64,000 nt of DNA, from positions 7,274-71,273 of the forward strand of contig DAOOGN010000007.1 of assembly GCA_035415725.1 (NCBI GenBank). Reading direction: 5' to 3'. Positions 1 to 10,458 of this stretch are shown here, one piece after another; positions within the stretch are counted from its first letter, which is position 1, and each line of letters opens with the position of its first letter. The translations under genes and the position numbers were made by a program. This DNA is from DSWT01 sp035415725 (GTDB taxonomy: Bacteria > Chloroflexota > Anaerolineae > B4-G1 > SLSP01). Under the pieces are notes generated by a model. That model saw only the letters and a program-made list of their open reading frames with translations, was not told the DNA's origin and did not search any database.

Positions 1-14
1 TAAAGGAGGTTCCA

Positions 15-1100
15 TTGAGCAGCGCAGCCGTAAGCACACTGACCGTTTCAAGAAAAATATCGCTGTGGAAGTGGGTTAAACGCATCGCCTCGAATTATGT
101 CGTCAGGATGCTCGCGCGCGCCCTCTTCACGATATGGTTTGTCACCACGCTGATCTTCTTCCTCGTGCGGTTGATGCCCTCCAATCCTATCGAGGTATAC
201 ATCAACGAGTTGATTGTGCAATACAGCCTGCCCTACGAACAAGCACGTGACCAGGCTGCTTCTCTCTTTGCCATCGACTTGAATGCGCCGCTCTCCAAGC
301 AATACGTGGACTACATGGTGCAACTTCTGCATGGGAATCTGGGCGAATCGCTGCGTTCGCCGGGTACCTCCGTTTGGAAAATTATCATTACTTTTCTTCC
401 ATGGACCATTTTCAGCGTCGGGCTGGGTCTCTTGATCAGCTTTCTCCTCGGCGTGTTGATAGGGATGCTTCTGGCATATCGTCGCCAGGCCCTCTGGGAA
501 CCGATCGTGTCCGGTATAGCTTCAATTTTAAGTTCTATTCCCAATTATATTATCGGCATTGTACTGCTCGTCTACCTGGGAGTCTACTGGGGGATCATTC
601 CTATCAACCAGATGCGTGGCTCGCGGTCGCCGGGTATCCAGCCAGGCTTTACGTGGGTCTTCATCAAAGACATTTTCTTCCATGCAGCGATGCCTGTCTT
701 CACTTATGTGCTTTCGACCATCGGATCGTGGATTCTTTCGATGAAAAGCAGTACGATTGGCACCTTAGGTGAGGACTACGTGACCGTCGCGCGGGCGCGC
801 GGTCTCTCCGAAGGGCGAATCACCACCGCCTACGTGGGTCGCAATGCGATGCTGCCGCTCATCACCCAACTGCTCATCAGCATTGGTTTTGTTGTCGGCG
901 GTTCCATTCTCATCGAGAATATCTTCGTTTATCAAGGGATTGGCTACCGTCTGTCGGCGGCGCTCACCACCCGTGACTATCCGCTGATGCAGGGCATTTT
1001 CTTGATTATCACGATTTCGGTGGTGCTATCCAACTTGATCGCCGATTTTGTCTACGGCTGGTTCGACCCCCGGGTGCGCGTCGCCGGAGGTGAAGGATGA
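15..1100 (+). CDS. Peptide ABC transporter permease (DppB/OppB type)
   Basis: Inner-membrane permease that forms half of the channel of a dipeptide/oligopeptide importer. The 361-aa protein has an N-terminal membrane helix at about residues 35-55, a periplasmic loop to about 115, then five more helices. The ATPase-contacting EAA loop is visible near residue 250 (EDYVTVARARGLSEG). The TTG start is chosen because AAAGGAGG lies at bases 2-9, just upstream. The N-terminus is about 25 residues longer than in E. coli DppB. The gene overlaps the next permease by ATGA, and the operon may begin left of the window. The family is certain; whether peptides or short glycans are carried is not. Confidence 0.93.
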   Translation: MSSAAVSTLTVSRKISLWKWVKRIASNYVVRMLARALFTIWFVTTLIFFLVRLMPSNPIEVYINELIVQYSLPYEQARDQAASLFAIDLNAPLSKQYVDYMVQLLHGNLGESLRSPGTSVWKIIITFLPWTIFSVGLGLLISFLLGVLIGMLLAYRRQALWEPIVSGIASILSSIPNYIIGIVLLVYLGVYWGIIPINQMRGSRSPGIQPGFTWVFIKDIFFHAAMPVFTYVLSTIGSWILSMKSSTIGTLGEDYVTVARARGLSEGRITTAYVGRNAMLPLITQLLISIGFVVGGSILIENIFVYQGIGYRLSAALTTRDYPLMQGIFLIITISVVLSNLIADFVYGWFDPRVRVAGGEG

Positions 1101-2002
1101 CCCCACAAGCCTTAATGCCCAAAACCGGCATCCGCTACTGGCCTGGCCGCGTGCTGCGCGGCATCGGCCGGTTTTTGAAGCTGATGAGTCGCAACAAAAC
1201 CGGATTCGTCGGTTTTTTGATCTTCATTGGCTTTGTGTTGATGACTACCGTGGGAACGTTGTTCGTCCCCGAGGTTACGTCCGCCGACATCAACGCGATT
1301 TACGCGCCACCCACCTGGGAGCATCCTCTCGGTAACGACAGTCAGGGAAAAGACATTTTGTCGCAGATTGTGCATGGCGGTCGAGACATCCTGGAGATGG
1401 CGCTGCTCACCGGCCTCATTTCAACGTTCATCGGTGTGGCGCTCGGCTCGTTAAGCGCGCTCGTCGGCGGTGGCTTCGATGCCTTCCTGGCGATGTTGGC
1501 CGACATCTGGCTGACGATCCCTCAATTCCCCTTGCTGGCCGTGTTGGCTACGCTGATCAAACTCGACAATACGCTCCTGCTGGCGTTGTTGCTCTCGGTA
1601 CTTTCGTGGGCCGGCCTGTACCGCTCGATTCGCGCCCAGGTCTATTCACTCAAAGAACGCGATTACATCGAAGCCGCTACGGCGCTGGATTTGGGGATGT
1701 GGCATATTATTTTTTCAGAAGTGTTGCCGAACATGTTGAGCTACATCGCTATCAGCTTCACCTTCGGGATGACCTCTGCCATTTACGCGCAGGTGGGTCT
1801 CGTCTTCCTGGGGCTGGTTCCTTTGACCCGCAACTGGGGTGTGATGATCAACCTGGCGTGGACGCAGGGGGCGATCTTTTTCAAGGACAGTGTTTACTTC
1901 ATTATGGCGCCGGTGACGGCGATTGCGCTCTTCCAGTTGTCTATCGTTTGGATGAGTCGTTCGCTCGAAGAAATCTTCAATCCACGCCTGCGCACGGGGT
2001 AA
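1097..2002 (+). CDS. Peptide ABC transporter permease (DppC/OppC type)
   Basis: Second permease of the importer, which pairs with the upstream DppB-like subunit. The 301-aa protein has a short cytoplasmic N-terminus, one helix at about residues 38-58, a periplasmic loop and a five-helix core. The EAA loop reads RDYIEAATALDLGMWH, near residues 194-209. The start codon shares ATGA with the stop of the previous gene, which indicates translational coupling. A 4-base gap separates it from the first ATPase gene. Order and spacing are those of a standard opp/dpp operon. Substrate specificity cannot be read from this subunit. Confidence 0.93.
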   Translation: MTPQALMPKTGIRYWPGRVLRGIGRFLKLMSRNKTGFVGFLIFIGFVLMTTVGTLFVPEVTSADINAIYAPPTWEHPLGNDSQGKDILSQIVHGGRDILEMALLTGLISTFIGVALGSLSALVGGGFDAFLAMLADIWLTIPQFPLLAVLATLIKLDNTLLLALLLSVLSWAGLYRSIRAQVYSLKERDYIEAATALDLGMWHIIFSEVLPNMLSYIAISFTFGMTSAIYAQVGLVFLGLVPLTRNWGVMINLAWTQGAIFFKDSVYFIMAPVTAIALFQLSIVWMSRSLEEIFNPRLRTG

Positions 2003-2006
2003 CATC

Positions 2007-3080
2007 ATGAAAAAGCCACAGACCACGCAACAGATGGGAACTCAGGTGCCCTTGACGGTAGAAGACCTGTGGGTCGAATACCAGATCGAGCGCGGCGTTG
2101 TGAAAGCCGTGCGCGGGGTCAGTTTTAACCTGGCCAAGGGCGAAAGCCTGGCGTTGATCGGCGAAAGCGGCTGCGGCAAGACGACGCTGGGGGTGGCGCT
2201 GATTCGTCTGCTGGTCAAAGCTGCCCGCATCCCCAAAGGTGAAATCACCTACTGGCGCGACAACCAGGGACTGGATGTCCTTTCCTTGAAAGAGAGCGAA
2301 TTACGCCGTTTCCGCTGGCGCGAGTGTGCGATGGTTTTCCAGTCGGCATTGAACGCCTTCAACCCGGTGCTGCGGATTTGGGATCAGATTCTCGATACGT
2401 CCAAAGCCCACGGTGGCATGTCGCGCCACCAGGTGCGAGAGCGCGCGATGCAGTTGCTCGAATACGTACAACTGGATCCCCGGCGTGTCATCGACGCCTA
2501 TCCCCATGAGTTAAGCGGCGGGATGCGCCAGAGAGTGTTGCTGGCAATGAGCCTGCTCCTCGACCCCCAGATACTCATCCTGGACGAACCGACCACGGCG
2601 CTGGACATCCTGACCCAGCGGACGATCATCGATCTGCTGCGCCGGCTCAAGGAGGAGATGGGCTTTGCGATGCTTTTCATCTCGCACGATCTGGCGACCG
2701 CTGCCGAGCTGGCCGACCGTGTCGCCACCATGTACGCCGGCAGCATTGTCGAAATGGGACCGGTGGAAGACATTTTTTATCGTCCGGCCCACCCGTACAC
2801 CCTGGGATTGATTCGCGCCGTGCCCACCGTCACCGGCGATTTCGAGAATTTGGCGTCGATTCCCGGCGCGCCGCCGGACCTCGTCGATCCCCCGCCGGGC
2901 TGCAAATTTCACCCGCGTTGTCCCTATGTGACTGAACAGTGTCGCGTCAAAGAGCCGCAACTCGAAACGCATTACAGCGAGACACACAGCGTTGCCTGCT
3001 TCAACGTCAAGCGGGTTCAGCAAGATACCCTCGATTTGCAAGAGCGCTACGCAAAATACGCGGGAGGAAAGGCACAATGA
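2007..3080 (+). CDS. Peptide ABC transporter ATP-binding protein (DppD/OppD type)
   Basis: One of two ATPases that power the importer from the cytoplasmic side. Visible motifs are Walker A GESGCGKT at residues 52-59, the signature LSGGMRQRV, Walker B ILILDEP and the switch histidine in FISHD. The C-terminal oligopeptide-transporter extension contains a cysteine cluster (GCKFHPRCPYVTEQC) typical of DppD/OppD, where it can bind an iron-sulfur cluster. The protein is 357 aa, the usual length. It overlaps the second ATPase gene by ATGA, and GGGAGGAAAGG inside its 3' end serves as the ribosome site for that gene. Confidence 0.94.
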   Translation: MKKPQTTQQMGTQVPLTVEDLWVEYQIERGVVKAVRGVSFNLAKGESLALIGESGCGKTTLGVALIRLLVKAARIPKGEITYWRDNQGLDVLSLKESELRRFRWRECAMVFQSALNAFNPVLRIWDQILDTSKAHGGMSRHQVRERAMQLLEYVQLDPRRVIDAYPHELSGGMRQRVLLAMSLLLDPQILILDEPTTALDILTQRTIIDLLRRLKEEMGFAMLFISHDLATAAELADRVATMYAGSIVEMGPVEDIFYRPAHPYTLGLIRAVPTVTGDFENLASIPGAPPDLVDPPPGCKFHPRCPYVTEQCRVKEPQLETHYSETHSVACFNVKRVQQDTLDLQERYAKYAGGKAQ

Positions 3081-4093
3081 ACGCGGGATCGGGCGAATAT
3101 CTCATCGAAGCGCACAATCTGGTACGGCAATTTGGCTCGCGGCGTGAACGGGTCACGGCGGTGGATGACATCTCCTTTGGCATTCGAGAAGGAGAGGTGG
3201 TGTGTCTGGTCGGCGAGAGCGGCTGTGGGAAGACGACGACCGGCAAGATGATTGCCGGTTTGCTCAAGCCTACGTCCGGCCAGGTCTTTTACATGGGGAA
3301 GTCAGTGTGGAATGCCAAAGGCGACAAAGGCGAAGATTTCAAGACTTACCGGCTCGGTGTGCAGATTATTCACCAGGACCCGTATGCTTCGCTCAACCCC
3401 TCACACACCATCTACAAAATCATCAGTGCGCCGTTGTTGCACCATAAGCTGGCCGCCAATACTCAGGAAGCGCTGGATCGCGTGATCGAACTGCTCACCA
3501 TCGTCGGGCTGTCGCCGGTGGAGGATTTTCTGTACAAGTATCCACATCAGTTGAGCGGCGGACAGCGCCAGCGGGTCTCGGTAGCGCGCGCCTTGACCGT
3601 CAACCCGCGCTTTATTGTGGCGGACGAGGCCGTGTCGATGGTGGACGTATCCATCCGCGTGGGATTACTCAACATGATGGCGAATTTGAAACGCGACCTC
3701 GGCGTGACGTATCTTTTCATCACCCACGATCTGGCGGTCGCCAAGTTTTTCGCCTGGGAAGGCCGTATCGCTGTGATGTATGTAGGCAGTATCGTTGAGT
3801 TCGCCTCGACGCCGCAACTGATCAACGCGCCCTTGCATCCTTACAGCAAGGCGCTGCTCGCCGCCGTGCCGGAAGCCGATCCAGAACTGACCCGCCACAA
3901 GCAGCGTGTGGAATTGCGCAGTCAGGATATTCCGAGTTTGCTGGCCCTGCCGGGCGGGTGTCGTTTTCACCCACGCTGTCCATATTTCGAGCCGGGATTA
4001 TGCGACGTGAAGCGCCCGGCGTTGCTGCCGGCCGGCGAGAATCGCTACGTGGCCTGTCACATCGCCGCGCGGGAGGTAGGTACGCAGGCATGA
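3077..4093 (+). CDS. Peptide ABC transporter ATP-binding protein (DppF/OppF type)
   Basis: Second ATPase of the importer, 338 aa from the ATG that overlaps the previous stop codon. The frame is open further upstream to 2939, but that start lies inside oppD and lacks a ribosome site. Walker A is GESGCGKT near residue 46 and the signature is LSGGQRQRV. Walker B reads ADEAVSMVD rather than the usual DEPVSALD; the catalytic glutamate is kept and the next proline is alanine. The C-terminal cysteine motif GCRFHPRCPYFEPGLC is present. The stop overlaps the start of a small membrane-protein gene. Confidence 0.93.
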   Translation: MNAGSGEYLIEAHNLVRQFGSRRERVTAVDDISFGIREGEVVCLVGESGCGKTTTGKMIAGLLKPTSGQVFYMGKSVWNAKGDKGEDFKTYRLGVQIIHQDPYASLNPSHTIYKIISAPLLHHKLAANTQEALDRVIELLTIVGLSPVEDFLYKYPHQLSGGQRQRVSVARALTVNPRFIVADEAVSMVDVSIRVGLLNMMANLKRDLGVTYLFITHDLAVAKFFAWEGRIAVMYVGSIVEFASTPQLINAPLHPYSKALLAAVPEADPELTRHKQRVELRSQDIPSLLALPGGCRFHPRCPYFEPGLCDVKRPALLPAGENRYVACHIAAREVGTQA

Positions 4094-4275
4094 TCAGTCC
4101 GCAGTTGGGCAGAGCTGCCTTCAGAATCATTATGTTCGTCATCGTGATCTCGCTGATATTGTTGCTCTCTGTCACACCGGGAAGTGCCGAGTTTGTCGTC
4201 TCCGGCATCACATTGACTGTTGGAGTTTGTTGCGGTGTGGTGCTCTTTGTGCTGGTCCGCCGGCAACCGCGTTAG
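4090..4275 (+). CDS. 61-aa two-helix membrane protein in the peptide transporter operon
   Basis: I do not recognise this protein. It is 61 aa, with two hydrophobic segments at about residues 10-28 and 35-55 and a basic end (RRQPR). Its ATG overlaps the stop of the upstream ATPase gene in an ATGA junction, and GGGAGGTAGG lies a few bases before it, so translation looks deliberate and coupled. Possible roles are a small accessory subunit or a membrane anchor of the importer; both are inference. It could instead be a chance ORF, but the start signal and continuous hydrophobic pattern argue against that. Confidence 0.6.
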   Translation: MISPQLGRAAFRIIMFVIVISLILLLSVTPGSAEFVVSGITLTVGVCCGVVLFVLVRRQPR

Positions 4276-4451
4276 AACGTTGGAACGTTCCAGGTATCCA
4301 TAAAAGAGGCTCCGCAGATTTTTGAGGGAGAAGGTACCGTTCCAACAGTTGGGTCAAGGAGGTGGGTATAAGGAAATAAGAAAGTGATGGTGCCATAATC
4401 GATGTCTGCGTTTCGAATATTTTACCCATAGTTTTGTAAGGAGGAGCTTAG
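4276..4451 (+). promoter_or_regulatory. Leader between the transporter operon and the binding-protein gene
   Basis: These 176 bases hold no gene. A perfect 10-bp palindrome, GGAACGTTCC, lies at 4282-4291. TTGGAACG at 4280-4287 is repeated inverted as CGTTCCAA at 4338-4345, so the leader could fold, or a dimeric regulator could bind. The ribosome site AAGGAGGAGC sits just before the lipoprotein ATG. I see no convincing -35/-10 pair. Calling this an operator or processing region is inference. Confidence 0.35.
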
Positions 4452-6335
<1,884 letters not shown>

Positions 6336-6355
6336 GCACTGCGTGGCATAAAATC

Positions 6356-6403
6356 GGCAGGTGACGTTCTTCCTTAAAACAGGCAGTGTCACCTGCCCTT
6401 TTT
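6356..6403 (+). terminator. Rho-independent terminator of the transporter operon
   Basis: A perfect 10-bp stem (GGCAGGTGAC at 6356-6365 with GTCACCTGCC at 6388-6397) has a 22-base loop and is followed by CTTTTT. It lies 20 bases after the stop codon of the binding-protein gene. Confidence 0.88.
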
Positions 6404-6412
6404 CATAACTAC

Positions 6413-6534
6413 AGGACTTACGCCGGCCTGGTTCGAATCAAGTGGCGGAGGATTTGTAGTGACGCCTTCAGGCGTCTCTTAGGAGCTAAGAACGGCTAAA
6501 GCCGTCACTACAAACGGAAATTTGCGTAAGTCCT
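6413..6534 (+). repeat. 122-bp palindromic element, AGGACTTACGC family, copy 1
   Basis: The element starts with AGGACTTACGC and ends with GCGTAAGTCCT, giving 11-bp terminal inverted repeats. Inside are nested hairpin arms (TTTGTAGTGACGCC and GCCGTCACTACAAA). A nearly identical copy lies inverted at 62549-62670, and a related degenerate copy starts the array at 16015. It is non-coding and resembles a MITE or a large REP-type element. Confidence 0.85.
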
Positions 6535-6579
6535 AAGGCATTGCAGACGCAGATTCCCGCCGGTTTACGTTGATTTTTG

Positions 6580-6805
6580 GTAACTATTCAGCCGCCCTTG
6601 CCAGGTGGCGAACGGGACTTTGGGGAGAGCACATAATAGGTGACCCCTTCGGTAGGTGATGACCCTCTCATCCCCCAACCCCCTTCTCCCCCGCAAGCGG
6701 GGAAGAAGGGGGCGAAAAAGAGGGGGTGTGGCGGGCAGCTTCGCTGCCCGCCACACCCCCTACAAAAATCCCCCTTCCTGGGGAGCAGGGGGGATGGGCT
6801 GATAG
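6580..6805 (+). repeat. TIR element family, left-end copy
   Basis: It begins with the terminal repeat GTAACTATTCAGCC and continues through the conserved body: C/G-rich arms around the ribosome-site-like CCCCTTCTCCCCCGC tract and a strong hairpin with arms GCGGGCAGC and GCTGCCCGC around TTC. The right end seen in the 336-bp copy at 36754-37089 is missing. It fills the space before the MFS gene and ends about 60 bases before the chosen start. Confidence 0.75.
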
Positions 6806-6862
6806 ATATGATTAAAGAAGCGACTGAAGTTGCTACTGCACAGTCGCTATTCCACAACAGCC

Positions 6863-8050
6863 ATGAAAAACCTGATTTTGATGACGGCCATCGGCGTGAT
6901 TCTGTTCATGTCCAGGGGAATCGTCGGGCCGATCACTTCGTTATACGTCGAATCCCTGGGCGCGAATTATTTGACGATCGGCGTGTTGAGTGCGATGACC
7001 TCACTGACGGCCATCGTGTTTAGCACCATGTGGGGGCACTTGTCGGACAGACGGGGCCAGCGCAAGCTGTTTCTCGTCGGTGGACTGGCAGTCCTGGCGT
7101 TCAGCACCGGCTTGATGGCCATCGCGCCTACCTACGTTTACCTGTTTCCGCTCAACATCGTCAGCGCCGCCGCCCAGGCCGCTTACACCGTCGTAAGCCT
7201 GGCTTTGATGGGAGATATCCTGGAGCAGAGCGCCGGCGCGCGGGGACAGCGGATGGGCCTCTATCGCGGTCTGGGTTCGCTGGGATTTGGCGTACTGGCT
7301 TTCTTTTCGGGCAGCATAGCCGACCGGTTGTCGCTCCGCACGCCGTTCGCCCTGTCCGCCGGCTTCCTGGTCGTGGCGGTTCTCCTGGCGCTCCAGGTGG
7401 AAGAAGCCCCCCTGCAACCGACGGCAGTCACCGCACCTATCATCCCACCGGCAGCGTCGACGCCGGAAAAACCCGTCACGGCACTCCCCTTGCCGCCGTT
7501 GCTCATCTCGATGTTCCTGTGGTCGCTGGTGACGGGCGCGGTCTATGCGGTGTGGGCCAACTATATGGTTGGCGAACTGGACTTCACCCCATCGCAGATG
7601 AGCCGGTTGTGGGGTCTGGCGTCGTTCTCCGAATTTCCGCTGATGATTCTAACCGGCGCTATGTCTGACCGCATCGGACGGCTGCCGACCCTCAGTCTGA
7701 GTTTCTGCGCCTGGACGATGGTTTTTCTCGGTTACGTCGTCACGCCGTTCATGCCGTGGATTGTCCTCGTGCAGCTCATGCGCGCCTTCGCCTATTCCGC
7801 CTTCACCGCCGCGTCGATGACCTACGCCACCGAAGTGCGCACCAAAGCCCAGCGCGGGCGCATGTCGGGATTGTACAACAGCGCGGGCAGCATCGGCGCC
7901 ATCCTCGGCTCCACCATGGGCGGTGCGCTCGCGCAGTTCGCCGGCACGCCTACGATGATTCTCACGAGTGCGGTGCTCGTTTTTTGCGGTGCACTTTACA
8001 TGGCGGTAGCAGCCTTGCAACACCGACGATTTCTAATTTCTAATTTCTAA
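6863..8050 (+). CDS. MFS transporter
   Basis: Predicted 12-helix major facilitator protein of about 395 aa. The MFS motif A region is visible in the loop after helix 2 (GHLSDRRGQRK), and a related loop occurs in the second half (GAMSDRIGRLPTL). The ATG at 6863 starts right before the first helix; an upstream TTG at 6830 would add 11 residues. Neither has a strong ribosome site. The last residues (FLISNF) are encoded by the 7-bp tandem repeat at 8030-8057, so the natural C-terminus may have been altered. Substrate is unknown. It sits between the peptide importer and a run of hydrolases, which suggests uptake or efflux of a related small molecule. Confidence 0.85.
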   Translation: MKNLILMTAIGVILFMSRGIVGPITSLYVESLGANYLTIGVLSAMTSLTAIVFSTMWGHLSDRRGQRKLFLVGGLAVLAFSTGLMAIAPTYVYLFPLNIVSAAAQAAYTVVSLALMGDILEQSAGARGQRMGLYRGLGSLGFGVLAFFSGSIADRLSLRTPFALSAGFLVVAVLLALQVEEAPLQPTAVTAPIIPPAASTPEKPVTALPLPPLLISMFLWSLVTGAVYAVWANYMVGELDFTPSQMSRLWGLASFSEFPLMILTGAMSDRIGRLPTLSLSFCAWTMVFLGYVVTPFMPWIVLVQLMRAFAYSAFTAASMTYATEVRTKAQRGRMSGLYNSAGSIGAILGSTMGGALAQFAGTPTMILTSAVLVFCGALYMAVAALQHRRFLISNF

Positions 8051-8057
8051 TTTCTAA
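8030..8057 (+). repeat. Four tandem copies of TTTCTAA
   Basis: The heptamer TTTCTAA is repeated four times and a fifth begins. The array spans the end of the MFS gene: its stop codon TAA (8048-8050) lies inside the third unit. Similar ATTTCT tracts flank the repeat at 62549-62670. Confidence 0.85.
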
Positions 8058-8074
8058 TTTGCTCAGGAGTTCCT

Positions 8075-8899
8075 ATGTTCCCAATGCCTAGAACACTGAA
8101 TTTACCGCAGGGATCGCTGGATGGTCTTCCGCCGGTGGCCGAATATGACTGCCGGCGCGTCAACGAGCCGATCACCGTCGATGGCCGGCTCGATGAACCG
8201 GTCTGGCAGCGGGTCGCGTGGTCCACACCGTTCGTCAAGATGGACACCGGCGCGCCGGTGTCGCTCGATTCGCGCGTGGCCCTGTTGTGGGATGATGCTT
8301 ACCTGTACGCTGCCTTCAAGTATGAGGATCACGAAATCTGGGGCACGCACGTCGAACATCACGATCACGTCTACAACCGCGACAGCGACGCCGAGATCTT
8401 CGTCCACGGCGACGGCGTCTATTACGAGCTGGGCGTCAATCCCATCAACACGATCTATGAGGTTTTCTGGACGTGGGTAGAGCCGGTTGTCGAGCGCCGC
8501 GACATCGCGCGATTGAATCACTTCTTCGCTCTCGAAAATTTCTTCTACTTCTTGCCCCGGCTGAACGAGCCCCTGGGGCGCATCGGCGAGCGGGACTGGG
8601 AACTGCCCGGCCTCAAGCACGCCGTTCAGGTCGATGGCAGTCTCAACTGCCCCGCCATCCGCGACAACGGCTGGACCGTCGAATTTGCTTTGCCGTGGGC
8701 AGGGCTGCAAGCGCTCGGCAACCCAACGCCGCCACGTCCCGGCGACGTCTGGCGCATTGGCGTCTCGCGCTGCCAGCACTTTCACGACGCACAAGGGAAC
8801 AACATCGCTGTCGACTGGTCGTGGAACCGCCACGGCTACATCAACATGCATATCCCGGAGCGCTGGAGCAAAGTGCGCTTTGTGGAGCGGGTAGTGTAG
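8075..8899 (+). CDS. CBM9-like carbohydrate-binding domain protein
   Basis: A 274-aa protein that is essentially one carbohydrate-binding module family 9-like domain. The opening pattern is typical: an aspartate-rich start (PITVDGRLDEPVWQRVAW), then ALLWDDAYLYAAFKYED, then DSDAEIFVHGDG and YYELGVNPINTIYEVFW. No signal peptide is seen, so it may act in the cytoplasm, unusual for a binding module. The ribosome site CAGGAG precedes the ATG. No catalytic domain is attached. It lies between an MFS transporter and an M81 peptidase, in a block with a GH20 enzyme, which suggests a role in sugar use, but the ligand is unknown. Confidence 0.82.
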   Translation: MFPMPRTLNLPQGSLDGLPPVAEYDCRRVNEPITVDGRLDEPVWQRVAWSTPFVKMDTGAPVSLDSRVALLWDDAYLYAAFKYEDHEIWGTHVEHHDHVYNRDSDAEIFVHGDGVYYELGVNPINTIYEVFWTWVEPVVERRDIARLNHFFALENFFYFLPRLNEPLGRIGERDWELPGLKHAVQVDGSLNCPAIRDNGWTVEFALPWAGLQALGNPTPPRPGDVWRIGVSRCQHFHDAQGNNIAVDWSWNRHGYINMHIPERWSKVRFVERVV

Positions 8900-8908
8900 A
8901 AAGGCGGA

Positions 8909-8961
8909 TTCCCCAACTTGGGGGAACTGCCGCGTATAAATAAAACCCGAACAAGTTCGGG
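8909..8961 (+). terminator. Two adjacent stem-loops between genes
   Basis: TTCCCC at 8909-8914 pairs with GGGGAA at 8921-8926, and CCCGAAC at 8946-8952 pairs with GTTCGGG at 8955-8961. Neither has a proper T-run, so they may be weak terminators, mRNA-stabilising hairpins or short dispersed repeats. Confidence 0.4.
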
Positions 8962-8984
8962 ATTCCTGTTCTTGGGAGTAAGAA

Positions 8985-10433
8985 ATGAAAGTTTTAGTGG
9001 GTGCAATTGGACATGAATCGAATACATTTACGCCGTTTTTGACACGCCTGGAAGATTTCCGCCCGCGCTACGGGCAGGACACACTCGCGCCGCCGGTCCG
9101 CCACGGTGCGTTTGGCGGCATCGTCGCTACATTGCAGGCGCGCCGTGATGTCACACTTGTCCCGTCGGTTACGGCGCACGCAATGCCCGGCGGCGTAGTC
9201 GAGCGGGGAGCCTTCGAGACGCTGAAGGGCGCGTTGCTCGAAGCCGCCCACGACGTCGATGGCGCCTGTATCTTCCTCCACGGCGCGATGCGGGCTGAAG
9301 GTGTAGACTACGCGGAAAACGACATCCTCACGGCGCTGCGCGCCAGACTGGGCCCGGATGTGCCGATCACCGTCGCCCTGGATATGCACGCCAACATCGT
9401 CGCGGAGACCGCGCAGGCTGTTGATGCGTTGGTCGCCTATCACACCGCGCCCCACGATGATGCTTACGAGACCGGCGTCAAAGCCGCCGAGATGTTGTTC
9501 TATTTGCTGGAAGGGGGGTGTTTGACCATGGGCTGCACCAAAATCCCATTCTTGCTCCCCGGCGAGAAGGCCGAAACATCCGTCGGCGCGATGCGCGAGA
9601 TGATGCAGCTCGTGGCCGGCCTGGAAGCGCAGCCCGGCATCGTCTCCGCCTCGTTGATGAACGGCCACTGCTGGGCCGACGTCCCCGACATCGGCGTGAG
9701 CGCCGTCGTGGTCGCCGACAACAACGTGGCGCTGGCCCAGACCGAAGCGGACCGCCTTGCCGCCGCGTTCTGGGATCGCCGCGCCGATTTCGACTTCCAC
9801 ACGGAGGCATATCCGGTAGACGAGGCAGTGCGCGTCGCCATGACCGCGCCCGAATCCACCGTTTTCCTCTCCGACTCCGGCGACAACCCCGGTGCGGGCG
9901 GCACAACGGATGTGACGGTGGTGCTCGAAAGTCTGCTGCGGCAGGGTGCGACGAACACCGTCGTCGCCGCGATCTGGGATGCAGAGTCGGTCGCCGCATG
10001 CATCGCTGCCGGCGTGGGACGCGAGGTCAGCCTGAGCATCGGCGGCAAGCTCGATGTGCGGCATAGCCAGCCGCTGCCCGTCACCGGTGTCGTGCGCCTC
10101 ATCTCCGATGGCGACTATTACTGGGGTGGCATCCGTGAGCCGGGACGCCTGGTACAGCGCGGGCCAATCGTGGTACTCACGGTGGAGGGCGTGGACGTGG
10201 TACTTTCCGCCAACCGCCTCAGCATCGAAGAACCGGAGCACCTGCGCAGCCTGGGCATCGAACCGTTGGCGTACAAGATCGTCGTCCCCAAGCGCGGCTA
10301 CTTGACCACGCCGCTGCACGTCATCAGCCCGCGTTCCATCCTTGCCATCAGCCCCGGCGTGACGAACTGCGACGTGCGGCAGTTGGAGTACCGGCGGGTG
10401 CAGAGGCCGATGTATCCGCTGGATGAGTTTTAG
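8985..10433 (+). CDS. M81 family metallopeptidase (MlrC-like)
   Basis: A 482-aa protein matching the M81/DUF1485 family, whose best-known member is MlrC, which cleaves linearised microcystin. The N-terminus is diagnostic (VGAIGHESNTFTP), followed by the metal-site region FLHGAMRAEG and ALDMHANIV, then YHTAPHDDAYETG. SDSGDNPGAGGTTD marks the C-terminal domain. The ribosome site GGGAGTAAG precedes the ATG. Most family members occur in sugar or amino-acid utilisation clusters and their true substrates are unknown, so hydrolysis of a small peptide or amide is the safest role. GH20 follows 25 bases downstream and is probably co-transcribed. Confidence 0.88.
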   Translation: MKVLVGAIGHESNTFTPFLTRLEDFRPRYGQDTLAPPVRHGAFGGIVATLQARRDVTLVPSVTAHAMPGGVVERGAFETLKGALLEAAHDVDGACIFLHGAMRAEGVDYAENDILTALRARLGPDVPITVALDMHANIVAETAQAVDALVAYHTAPHDDAYETGVKAAEMLFYLLEGGCLTMGCTKIPFLLPGEKAETSVGAMREMMQLVAGLEAQPGIVSASLMNGHCWADVPDIGVSAVVVADNNVALAQTEADRLAAAFWDRRADFDFHTEAYPVDEAVRVAMTAPESTVFLSDSGDNPGAGGTTDVTVVLESLLRQGATNTVVAAIWDAESVAACIAAGVGREVSLSIGGKLDVRHSQPLPVTGVVRLISDGDYYWGGIREPGRLVQRGPIVVLTVEGVDVVLSANRLSIEEPEHLRSLGIEPLAYKIVVPKRGYLTTPLHVISPRSILAISPGVTNCDVRQLEYRRVQRPMYPLDEF

Positions 10434-10458
10434 ATTGGACATTCTTTGGAGGTAAACC

